From Amoebophrya sp. AT5.2 (lineage: Eukaryota; Sar; Dinophyceae; Syndiniales; Amoebophryaceae): a stretch of DNA of 15,488 bases. The notes under the pieces were generated by a model. The model made no database searches. It was not told the DNA's origin and saw nothing but the letters and a program-made list of their open reading frames with translations. Position numbers and translations under genes: made by a program. Positions 1-8,158 of the stretch are shown piece after piece (within the stretch, counting starts at the first letter, position 1; every line of letters begins with the position of its first letter). The DNA lies in NCBI GenBank assembly GCA_005223375.1, contig RXOD01005174.1:1-15488 (forward strand). The letters run 5' to 3'.

Positions 1-95
1 GACCTCTTAAGCAAATAACACTCGCGAACACTCATGAACCTCATTCAGAAAAAAACACTAAACGCGGTTGCTGTGTTGCAAATGTTTCAGCTTAC

Positions 96-115
96 TTGTT
101 GTTGTTGTTGTTGTT
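96..115. repeat. TTG trinucleotide microsatellite
   Basis: About seven tandem TTG units (CAA on the gene strand), inside the intron that follows the last visible peroxidase exon. Confidence 0.85.
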
Positions 116-142
116 ACAATGAATGAAGAAAAGCAGAAGTAC

Positions 143-2418
143 CTCTTGGTTTGAGTCCGGTGATGAGATCGCCGGAGCAGTCCTCCATGGTCTTGTCGCA
201 GAGTTTCCACTCGTGGTTCAGCAGGTTCCAGGCCATCATGTTATTGAACCGCCCCGGGTTGTGCTGCCACGGCCCCGCGTACCCGGAAATATGGTGGTGG
301 CACCGTCCATACGAGTGCCCGCCCAGGATCAAACAAACCATCTGCTGCTCGGTGACGCCTGGTGAACGACAACGATTCACATTCTTCAAGTGATTCTACT
401 AACTTACTACGTTACGTTATGGTTGAAGAAGATGTACGCAAGCGTAGACGTAGACGTACACGTACGCCACAGGCACTAGTACCAAGAAGTAGTGCTTTTC
501 TCGAGGTCCGGTCTCGTACCGCGAGGACTGTCGCTATGAGTACTACAGAAGAACTTGAAATACTTTCTATACATCATCACGGCACTTCCTCATTATGGCC
601 TGTCCCCCGGTGTTGGCCTCACCCTCAATATGCCGATGCCTCGCCAGTACGAAGACGAAGTAAAAAACAAAAATAAGCACCTGCTCGGTCCAGGAAGACT
701 CTTCTCATCTGGTCCGCGATCGCCTTCAGCTCCAGCTCCTCGTCGTGGATCCCGGATTCGGGCATGGGCAGCCGCCCTGGCATCACTGGTTTCCTCTCGA
801 TGGTGGTCCCATCGAAGAACTTCCCGTCGCTGTCCCGCCGCCCCACGCACAGCGGCATGATGGGTCCGCCCGAGCACTCGATCACGACGTAGGCCGCGAG
901 CGCGAACAGATCCGCGAACGAGGCCCAGGGGAACTTGCGCTTCACGAGCTCGTCGATCCGTTTGTGCACGTGGTCGCACGCGCGGTTGTGCGCGTCGGAA
1001 CGCTCGGGACGGAACCGCATCGTGGCCCCTTCCAGTCCACCAGTGCCGTCGTGTTGGTTGTACGTGAGAGAGGAGTGGATGCAGTTGCTGAAAGGGTCGT
1101 GGTAGTCGGGTCGTCGTCGAAGATCACTCAGTACATGTACATCTCCATTCATTTTTTCTACAAACATCTCAGTGGTCCACGTTGACTGCAACGTGGACTG
1201 AGAACGAAGAGGACTTGACTACAACTACTACAAACATGTACTACATTGATTCATCGGCAACAACATAAGGAGCAAGTACCGAATGTAGAGTGGTGCGTAG
1301 GTTCCGTCGTCGTAGAAGTCGGGATCGTACAGAGTGTCGCGGATGGCCAGCGCCACTTCCGTCCACTTCTTGGGTAAATGCGCGACGCACTTCGTCCCGA
1401 GATCGCCAACTAACGCCACTTTCACGTCCGCACCCTTGTGCAGACCGGGGATCGGCTGTGTTGGACAGATTTTCGCTTCATGATTACCCTGCTTGGCCAA
1501 AGAACTCGATGAAGAAAGAGAGGGCTTTACTTTTCTCAGTACCGATTGGTGACTGGCCCCTGCTTCGAATGAGAAGATACAATTTCATTTTTTTGAATCC
1601 ATATCCAGTCGTAACATCAATCGCGTACCTTGGTCGGGTCCAGTGCCATTTTCATGATGGCGCTGGTGGTCGGGTTTCCCCACCCAATGCTGGAACGCTT
1701 ATGGTTAAAGTTGTCTTGCGAGGGCTTCTCCGCATTTTTGTAAGCGGCTCCCAGAATCATGCTTCCCTTAGCCCACGCCATCCCGCCGCCCGAGCCCGAC
1801 CCGATCCGCGACGTCATCATGCTCTTTTTCAACTGCATCGACTTCTGCCCCGACTCGCGAGCTATCTTCCCCACAAGCTCCTTCGAGCCGTCCTGTGATG
1901 TCGATCGATGGTCTCGGTGTCGGTCACAACTCTACTACTAAATCGAACCTCCCCACTGACTTCGGAATTTTCAATTCATTTCTCTATCTAACTCTAGTAC
2001 GTGTAGCGAGATGAGCAAAAGGAAAAATCAGCGTACCGGCGCGATGAAGCTCATCTTGGCCTTCCCCCCCACGTGCGTTTCTTTCACGATCTGGCCATCC
2101 TTGGCCATCTGGTCCACGACCTCCATTGTCTCGCGGACGAGTGCGCCGCGAACCCAGTGGCTGGCCGGCACCGGCTTGGAGGGAGGCAAGTGGCCATCCG
2201 CGTCCGAGTCGTAGTCGGACGGCTCCTGTGAAGCGAACAAGTTTGTGACGATTTTTGGACGATTTTCCATGACTATGACCATAGAATACCTCTGTCTCCT
2301 TGATGACTTTAGTGCGTGTATGTTGTATAAAGCAAAGAAATACGTCATCCTCCTCATCGTCGTCAAGCATCTGCTTGACGATCTCTTTCTTGTCCTCGAG
2401 GGTGAGTTCATGTGTCAT
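143..2418 (-). CDS. Class I haem peroxidase (CCP/APX-like), 6 exons seen, C-terminus off the left edge
   Basis: Exons are 2418-2344, 2225-2037, 1892-1629, 1488-1280, 1087-681 and 358-143, giving 453 residues so far; phases close and the last donor (AGAG|GTACTTC) leads out of the window. The first ~176 residues (acidic MTHELTLEDKKE start, then Gly/Ser/Lys-rich) match no domain I know. The peroxidase domain starts near residue 195. The distal site reads R246-N-C-I-H250, where the family has R-L-A-W-H, so Arg and His are kept but Trp is Ile. DGTGGLEGATMRF, the conserved Asn of the N-A-G-L region (HNRAC), KFPWASFADLFALA and PMPESG follow. The proximal site is GGHSYGRCH (His396), then SGYAGPW and LLNHEWKL. 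The proximal Trp and Asp lie beyond the window. Such enzymes reduce H2O2 using cytochrome c or ascorbate; the donor cannot be read here. No targeting peptide is obvious. Confidence 0.85.
359..680 (-). other. Intron 5 of the peroxidase (322 nt) with GTAGAC/GTACAC repeats
   Basis: The donor is GCAG|GTGCTTA and the acceptor is CACCAG|GC, phase 1. The + strand at about 436-467 repeats CGTAGACGTAGACGTACACGTACG. No exon or foldback structure is evident. Confidence 0.6.
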
Positions 2419-2519
2419 CTTCGGGTAGGTGTTTCTTGAGGGGTACACACAGTTGTGGGAGATGATGAAATCCGGCTTACTAGTACTGAAAAGTAGAAGG
2501 TAGTAGGCCTAAAGCTCTA

Positions 2520-2801
2520 TTAGTCTGAAGTGGTCCTCCTCGTCCTGCACAAAAGCAATTCAATAATTTCGTGTCGGAGGTGGTGCAGAGTGGTAAATGA
2601 AAAAAGGTGGGGGGCGTTTGTTTCTCCGTCTGCCCGGTGTAAACTTAAACCGGATTCGCAAGACGTGGCCTGGTAGTGGTATAGGGAAGACAGGACGAAA
2701 GAGACGTTCGCACCTCGTTTGCGACGCAGAGTGTGGCACGGGTTGACGAAGCTTTGATGTGCTGTCGGACCGGATCGGTACGCATCATCAACATCATACA
2801 T
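2520..2801 (-). CDS. Doubtful ORF, 93 residues
   Basis: ATG-initiated minus-strand frame (MYDVDDAYRSGPTAHQSF) ending at TAG. It begins 13 nt after the spliced-leader-like string at 2825-2814. The C-terminal half is rich in His, Leu and Arg with no recognisable pattern. Its length alone is weak evidence. Confidence 0.18.
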   Translation of the reverse strand: MYDVDDAYRSGPTAHQSFVNPCHTLRRKRGANVSFVLSSLYHYQATSCESGLSLHRADGETNAPHLFSFTTLHHLRHEIIELLLCRTRRTTSD

Positions 2802-2809
2802 TACTCTTG

Positions 2810-2998
2810 TTATCTTGAGCTACGGCGACGGAAAGCTAATAAATCCAAACGGTGACCGACGATGTTCATCTTCTCGTGACTGTACGTATTGCGCACGGAA
2901 ATGCAGGACGCAGACACATACCAATCCTTGTATGAGAAAGGCTCATCGCTCATCTGTCGCTTCAACAGAGGCTTCTCTGACATTGACTTGAGAAGCAT
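2810..2998 (-). CDS. Possible small ORF, 62 residues, unrecognised
   Basis: ATG start and TAA stop on the strand used by all the neighbours. The first 26 residues (Lys/Glu/Met-rich, ending FSYKDW) look more protein-like than the rest. A GT-AG pair of 42 nt inside would keep the frame and shorten it to about 48 residues. There is no recognised domain, and it could be non-coding. Confidence 0.22.
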   Translation of the reverse strand: MLLKSMSEKPLLKRQMSDEPFSYKDWYVSASCISVRNTYSHEKMNIVGHRLDLLAFRRRSSR

Positions 2999-3357
2999 GA
3001 CGAGATGACACAGACAGTTACCGAGGGCACTGGTGGTCCGCTTTGGCTTTGCTCATGCACGGTATAAAAAAACGGAGAGATGAAGCGTCAATACGAATAC
3101 CGAACGACTCACGTTCATGAACAGCAGACAGGAACACGGAGAAACACCACTGCGCACTGGCGTGGATTGGCGATCTTGATGTTGATCCTCGATGGATGAC
3201 GACAAAAATGGTCACTCAGACATTCAAAAAATAATCAGCGCAATGTGAGTCATCCGTCCATGTTCTTGTCATGGCTGGCGATGTCGTGTGTGAGCAAACC
3301 GACAGGAACACATGCGTGCAAAACTTCGAGCAGCAGCAGCCCTGCCAGCTGCTACCA

Positions 3358-4004
3358 CTACCTCAGCGATCCCCCAAATACCGCTTCTTCACACATGTGC
3401 AGATATAGGAAGCCGTCTGGGCCGCAGTGCTCCTCGTAGAGGTCCCGCAGCATCTTACTCAGCACCGGCGACTGCCCGCTCTTCAGTAGAAAATACAAAC
3501 TGCTGTCCGCGGCTGAAATTTCGTTTTAATTATGAACAACTTGGATCGATTCGGTTCGTTCTTCAAGAAATAGAAAAAGCTTCATTCCATCGCGAAGGAA
3601 GGGCCACGGTCTGTCTCGTCGAGTGGAGTGGAACCGCTACTTTCAACAGAGACAGCAGCGATCTCTTTCTTTCTTCTACCTGCGTTCCTTCCTTCCGCCT
3701 CCATCTGTTGCTTTAAGAGAAGGGAAAACTGCGCCAGCGTCATTACTTCTGGCACCAGAAACTTTTTCTTCTGCAGCTCCGGCAGCTTGCTGCTCTTCGA
3801 GGCTGGATTCCGTTCACAAACCAGCGGCACCCGCGTCGGAAATTTCTCCCGTATCCGTGTGGACTCGGCCTTCCGCAGGTCGAAACCAACCTGCCGCTCG
3901 TACTCAAAAGTTAGAGGTTCGAAAAGCTCAATCAATGCTGGAGGTGGTGCAGGCTTAGTCAAGCACCCCTGCGAGTCTGTGTCACATAGCCCTTCAACAG
4001 GCAT
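3358..4004 (-). CDS. ATG8: Atg8 / LC3-GABARAP family ubiquitin-like protein, 2 exons
   Basis: Exons 4004-3680 and 3512-3358 (TAG) are joined by a GT-AG intron of 167 nt (GCAG|GTAGAAG...TTTCAG|CC), giving 159 residues. The Atg8 fold begins near residue 41: RKAESTRIREKFPTRVPLVC matches the first helix/strand pattern (RK.E..RI..K.P.R.P.IC) and KKKFLVPEVMTLAQF the next. The C-terminal half has LRDLYEEHCGPDGFLYL, matching the YEEH.D.DGFLY signature. The lipidation glycine follows Phe (residues 154-155), with GSLR after it, so processing by an Atg4 protease would be needed before coupling to phosphatidylethanolamine. Relative to the usual size of about 117 residues there is a 40-residue N-terminal extension rich in Pro, Glu and Cys, and a roughly 10-residue insertion-like segment in exon 1. 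The start is the first in-frame ATG. Confidence 0.9.
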
Positions 4005-4208
4005 CGCCGAAGGCTGTCGGCTAAGTATGTCCTTCGCTACTCTGGAGACTACACCCCTGGAAGGGTAGCCGTAGCTGGCTGACGCTAGTAGACAAAGAAA
4101 CGCTACGAGACATAGCTTTTAATACCTGCTTGCGAACTATTTCCCGGTGAGCTCTGTCACAATCCTAGGCGCATCTCCTGTGTCCTCAGGGTCTCAGTCG
4201 CACACCCC

Positions 4209-4544
4209 TCACCCCAACCCCCCTCGCACCCACCCAGAGGGTTCTTGACAAAGCCTGGATTGCATATTATAGCTCTGAGGTTTTCGAAGACCTAAAAAAA
4301 GCCGCGGCTGGGGCTTCGTGTTCGAGAACTCGACGTCTTCCTCATCCGCCGCCTCGTCCTGCTGGTTCTCACCGTGGATACGGTCGTACTCGTTTGTTTC
4401 TGCCGCGGTGCTGTTGCGCAGGCGGAAGGTTAAACCCGCCGCCGCCGCCATGCTGGAGCTAGAGGAAGAGGAAGCGCTCGTGCTGGTGTCGTTGTCGTTC
4501 GCTCGTGCAGCGGACAGCATGCTTGCGAGACGCTGAGATGACAT
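4209..4544 (-). CDS. Hypothetical Ser/Ala-rich acidic protein, 111 residues
   Basis: Single open frame from an ATG (MSSQRLASMLSAAR) to a TGA. It is Ser/Ala-rich at residues 20-40, including a run of seven Ser, then acidic (ENQQDEAADEEDVEF). The first 85 or so residues have clear coding character. The end (GWVRGGLG) reads less well, so a splice donor after PQPRLFLG (TTTTTTTAG|GTCTTC) is possible, and the gene might then have a further exon. It sits about 200 nt upstream of Atg8. In principle it could be an upstream exon of that gene, but I found no phase-matched acceptor. No family is recognised. Confidence 0.5.
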   Translation of the reverse strand: MSSQRLASMLSAARANDNDTSTSASSSSSSSMAAAAGLTFRLRNSTAAETNEYDRIHGENQQDEAADEEDVEFSNTKPQPRLFLGLRKPQSYNMQSRLCQEPSGWVRGGLG

Positions 4545-4854
4545 GTAAGCAATACCTATGGACTCGAACGCGTCAAGCTCAGCTGAGGTCTACAAGAATT
4601 CCGCGAAAGAACTCAAAACAAAAATGACCATCGTAGACTACAACTCAAGAGGAATCCACAATACATAAAAAAAAAAATTTATCTTTATTTGTGGGTTTTT
4701 TTTTTAATTCTCTTGGGTCTGCAACTACAGCTGACGCTACGTACTAACTTGTGAGAGAACGATCTACCGACAACAAGAGCTCTGCAAGCGCTCCCCTCCT
4801 CGAGATCATTTGACAGCATTGAATTCTGCAACCGCAGCCCCGAACCAGTATCCC
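4545..4854. other. AT-rich intergenic stretch with homopolymer tracts
   Basis: No supported gene. A run of A (4668-4678) followed by a T-rich segment and a run of T (about 4696-4705) could fold on itself. A minus-strand frame at 4894-4685 crosses it and ends in a Lys-rich tail (PKRIKKKTHK) encoded by the T runs; it looks spurious. Confidence 0.4.
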
Positions 4855-5211
4855 CTACGAGAAAACAATGAATGATAATCCCAGACCCAAGCAATGAATC
4901 TCCGCCCTGGCGCTCCTGACATCTTCATCCTGCTCAACTTTCAGGAATTTGAATTTGTCGCTGACGGCGGAGAACGTTTTGAACGCCACGCAGTCAAAGA
5001 ATCGACCCGAGCAGGCGCAGTTCCAGCCGTGGACGTGCGCGGGGAGGTGCAGGCAAATCTGTATTCTCGGCTGAGAAGCCGCGTCCAGTCCGCAACCGGC
5101 TAAGACATCCCTCGTCGCCGGCCGGTCCAGAGACGCGTTTTTTCCGTTTATTCCATCAAATTGGTAAATTCGATTCCATTGCCGATCTCCTGCGTCATGA
5201 TTTTTAATCAA
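4855..5211 (-). CDS. Possible small gene or exon, weak thioredoxin-like pattern
   Basis: A minus-strand frame stays open from 5211 to the TAG at 4855 but has no ATG of its own. An ATG in another phase (near 5197, reading MTQEIGNGIEFTNL) would need splicing to reach it. The second half has FKTFSAVSDKFKFLKVEQDED, which loosely resembles the helix and strand after the thioredoxin active site (F..LS.KY.FLKVDVDE). The place where WCGPC should be reads CACSGRFFDC, so a redox CXXC is absent. The + strand carries a complete ATG frame over the same bases (4894-5103, 69 residues), which is probably a shadow given the one-way gene order. Only a low-confidence call is justified. Confidence 0.3.
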   Translation of the reverse strand: MIKNHDAGDRQWNRIYQFDGINGKNASLDRPATRDVLAGCGLDAASQPRIQICLHLPAHVHGWNCACSGRFFDCVAFKTFSAVSDKFKFLKVEQDEDVRSARAEIHCLGLGLSFIVFS

Positions 5212-5306
5212 AACACATTCATATAATTTGCATCCGCAGTCACCGAGCGTCTACAGCTCTTCCCTCCCCGCCCCACTCGCGCCGCCGGCCGCCTCCGCCG
5301 CCCCAT

Positions 5307-7526
5307 TCACGCCTCCGCCTCCGCCCGTTTTCTCTCCGCTTCGAACATTTTCGCGAAGTAGTCGTGTCCGATGCTCACTGTCGCTCTGCGTAGGTAGAGG
5401 TGCTGCGAGTAGCCGTGGAACTTGATTTCGTGCTCCAGCACGAACTCGAACTCGGGCAGCATGGACAGGAAGCGCTCCACCGCGGAGGTCACGGCCGGCA
5501 CGCCCCAGATCTTGTCCAGCTTCGCGTCCTGCACGATCAAATAACTGTTCAAACTCACGTACGGCGCGTAATAAATCAACTCCTTCAGCAACCCCTGAAA
5601 CTCGTGGTTCGCGTCGAGGTTCACCTGCAATTTTTGTCGGGAGTGTGAGTGTGTGAGAGCAGTGAGTCCTCCAACTCCAAGTACTACTACGTAAGTACCA
5701 TCACGACTTTGTCGCTCTTGGGCGGGACACCGTCCTGTGGGATTGGGTAGCCGAGGTCGATCATGTTCGCGAGAACTTCGTTGTGCATCTCGTCCGTATC
5801 TGCAAGGCCCATCAAGAACCGGACGCGATCCGCCCACTCCTTCGTTTCGTAGCTGCGCCGGCAGTCCAGACAGGGAGGGCAGAACCAGTTGGCGCCGTAC
5901 ACCATGTGCGGATGGTGCTTGTCCATGGAAATCACGGTGCGGAGGGGGCCTACGAGGCGGAGGTGGGACGAGAGGGTAATTGTTTCAAGATGTCAACCTC
6001 AAAACTTGTTTCATACCTACTTACTTACGCAGCTGCACACAAACACGAAGCGACAAAGAAGCTTTAGCCCACCGGTGTCCGCGTCCTTTCCCGCCAGCAT
6101 CTTCTCTTCCCGGTCCACTGTCTCCAGTAGATTTGCGAGGAAGAAGGTGAGCCCCCCCTTGTACGTCCCCGTTTCTATCACGATGTCCGGCTTCCGCATG
6201 TACACGATGTGTTGGATGTACATGAGGTCCTGGCTATCCTGCAACACCTGCACGCCCAGCCTTAGGGGTTGGATCAATTCATCTTTTGTCCTCACCCCTT
6301 TTGGAAACGGCACTTGAAACGGCACTTAATTTTCCGTTTTTCCGGATCCGGACATAGAGAAATTCCGACATCGGACTCCCGGAAGTTTGTTAAAGATTCG
6401 TGAGGGAAAACAACTAGGAACTTTTGGGCAATTCCTAGTTGTTTTCCCTCACGATTCTTTAACAACTCTCGCGACCGGAGCCACGGAATTTCTCTAAGTC
6501 CGGAACTTTTGAAGGAATTCGATTCACAGTGCCGTTTCAAGTGCCGTTTCCAAAAGAGGATGGATGGAGGGATGAATTTTTCCAACCCTTAACAGCCAGC
6601 GGCCGTTGCAGAACATGCTGTACTTCTCGAATATTTCGTCGTAGTCGTCCAAAGTTTGCAGCTCCTCATCGGACAGCATCACCATCGAGGACATGTTCAC
6701 GATCGATTTTATGCCCGAGTTCTTCTTTTCGTCAGGCGGACGAACGAGCGAAACCTTGAAGCCGTCAGAGAGAGAGTCAAAAAACTGCCGAGGCATGTCA
6801 GGGTCGCCAATCACGGAGGTTTGGCCACTGGATTGCTGGGGAGCATCTTCACCAGTAGCGACGTGGAGAAATTGAAATATCCTGAGCAAGAGGAAGAAAA
6901 TAGTGGGGAGGGTGGGAGCTCCTGCGGGAGGCACGCACGTCGTCGCACTTGATCTTGATGCCGGTGGCGCTAACCACCATGTTGAGCTGGCTCTGGTGGT
7001 GCTGCGGTGGTGCTGGCGCTGCCTGTTCCACGTCATGTCCTCGCGTTCGCGGCGGCGCCCGCAAGCGGCGGTGCTAGTTCCGGTTGGCTCGTTAATCTTC
7101 CTCAAACCTTGCCGCGACAGAGACTCCGGCTCGTCCTGCTTCTCGACGCGACTACGCTGAAAATTAATACTCTCGATGGGGACGACGACGAGAGGACGAG
7201 GCTGGCAATGTATGGAATGCTAGCTGTTAGTTCAAGCAATAGTCGCAGTAACCGCGGAGAAGCAGTGTTGAGGAAGCAGATTTTTATTCGTGTTAATGTT
7301 GTTGAGAATGAAAAACCTCTGCACGACGATCGATCAAATACGTTCGAGTCATAGTTTCACTAACTTAGCCCCACGAACCGGAACAGACCGGACCAACTAA
7401 GGATTTGTGGAAATCGAGTTCCATGGCTACCGCGAGAGAGTCATCGTGGTGAAAGAAAAAGATGGTCACGTACACCGCAACGAAAACGATGCCGAACGGA
7501 GTAACGGAATCAATCAGCAACAGCAT
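5307..7526 (-). CDS. Cephalosporin hydroxylase (CmcI)-type SAM-dependent enzyme with N-terminal membrane anchor
   Basis: Six exons: 7526-7431, 7073-6939, 6835-6587, 6259-6073, 5949-5699 and 5624-5307 (TGA), giving 411 residues. Residues about 8-25 are a hydrophobic segment (VTPFGIVFVAVYVTIFFF), probably a signal anchor placing the catalytic part in the secretory lumen. A poorly conserved linker follows to about residue 110. The CmcI-type Rossmann core then shows LGVQVLQDSQDL (161-172), the SAM-binding ETGTYKGG (189-196), VISMD (228-232), VNLDANHEF (307-315) and YLIVQD (334-339), and ends with YLYLRR. Despite the name, this family is mostly treated as methyltransferases acting on O-linked substrates; the substrate here is unknown. 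Four of the five introns are GT-AG. The intron between exons 3 and 4 is a foldback element without usable GT-AG borders. Exon 1 and its 357-nt intron are supported by phase and composition only. Confidence 0.82.
6260..6590 (-). mobile_element. Foldback (terminal inverted repeat) intron, introner-like, flanked by a TAAGG duplication
   Basis: The whole intron is an imperfect inverted repeat centred at about 6426. The tips are GGGGTTGGA (6265-6273) and TCCAACCC (6581-6588). A perfect 28-bp pair joins 6299-6326 with 6528-6555; each arm holds a tandem 12-bp unit, GAAACGGCACTT. A 32-bp pair with one mismatch joins 6389-6420 with 6432-6463 around an 11-nt loop, and ATAGAGAAATTCCG pairs with its counterpart in between. 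TAAGG occurs at both exon borders (minus strand 6591-6587 and 6264-6260). Removing one TAAGG copy plus the foldback, about 327 nt, keeps the frame and rebuilds the family motif across the junction (RWLL|RLGVQVL). The exact cut within TAAGG cannot be decided from sequence. No frame gives GT and AG at the same time at this position. Confidence 0.85.
7074..7430 (-). other. Intron 1 of the CmcI-like gene (357 nt)
   Basis: The donor is CTCGCG|GTAGCC and the acceptor is GGAACTAG|CAC, both phase 0. The acceptor lacks a strong pyrimidine tract. No internal exon or inverted repeat is evident. It is the longest intron proposed here, so a missed small exon cannot be ruled out. Confidence 0.5.
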
Positions 7527-8158
7527 CCGCTCCGACCCTCGTCTGCTGCAGCCAGCAGCGTGCTGGCGGTGGGCCCTTATTGGATTTTGGCTTTATTGTT
7601 ATTCTTGTCGTGGGTAGATATTCTCGGTGTTATCAGCCTGTCTGGTCATGAAAGCCCAATGTAAACGTGCATTTCGCATGTTCATTTTCACATCAGTGAA
7701 GGCCACCGCCTCACTCCCTGAGAGTCCGCTGCTCTCCTCGGACTCAACAGGAAGAGCCTACTAGCCAATGTGACAGGGTCGCAGCCGTGGCAGAAATCAG
7801 AAATAAAGTGAATCGTGTAAGTATATGGTATCCGGAGACGGGGATCGTATCTATTCGTTCGCGGTCTACTCGGAATCGTTACGAGAACGAGAACGAGATC
7901 ATGCTGATAGATTGATAGATTGTGATTTGTACATCATGTCGATAACTACTCAAATGAATCGATGCCACTTCGGAGATCGCGAACAGCTATTGCTATACGG
8001 AATGAGGATAAAGTCATGTTGTGAGGTGGAATGAATCAATCAAATTGAGGTGCCTAGCCTTACGAGAACCAGAACGAGTACGAGGTTAAAGTCGTTCATT
8101 CTTCTTCTAGACAAAGGAGCTAGAGCTTGCTAAGGCTATCGCGACCGACGCATAGCAT
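7527..8158. other. Intergenic region, 632 nt, STPGR to CmcI-like gene
   Basis: No supported gene. The + strand has a perfect 7-bp hairpin, GAGTCCG (7722-7728) with CGGACTC (7739-7745) around a 10-nt loop. Two related purine-rich stretches also occur: TACGAGAACGAGAACGAG near 7881-7898 and TACGAGAACCAGAACGAG near 8061-8078. They could be remnants of a duplication. I see no tRNA, snRNA or polyadenylation signal I would defend. Confidence 0.5.

Larger units (their letters stand above)
2419..3357. other. Region between Atg8 and the peroxidase, no firm gene
   Basis: Minus-strand frames with ATG starts occur at 2998-2810 (62 residues, MLLKSMSEKPLLKRQMSDEP at the front) and 2801-2520 (93 residues). 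Neither resembles a known family. The first could hold a 42-nt intron (TG|GTATGTG...GTACAG|T) in phase. Composition is intermediate between exon and intron. CCGTAGCTCAAG on the minus strand at 2825-2814 resembles a dinoflagellate spliced leader lacking its middle. The Atg8 3' end and the peroxidase 5' leader must also lie here. Confidence 0.4.

Noticed and set aside
4069..4080. CCGTAGCTGGCT on the + strand resembling a gapped spliced leader
   Set aside because: It is on the strand opposite to all genes, lacks the terminal CTCAAG and is probably chance.
6247..6586. Canonical GT-AG reading of the foldback intron (donor AAGG|GTTGGA, acceptor GTGCAG at about 6248)
   Set aside because: It keeps the frame but removes LGVQ, part of the family block before the SAM motif, and leaves the TAAGG duplication and the exact match of foldback tips to exon borders unexplained. 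Only cDNA can exclude it.
7407..7664. 85-residue + strand ORF
   Set aside because: It lies opposite exon 1 of the CmcI-like gene, whose minus-strand frame has a clear hydrophobic anchor and joins the next exon in phase.
7680..7700. CTGATG...GAAA on the minus strand, resembling a hammerhead ribozyme core
   Set aside because: The conserved CUGAUGA is incomplete, there is no stem II, and no flanking helices or cleavage site could be drawn.
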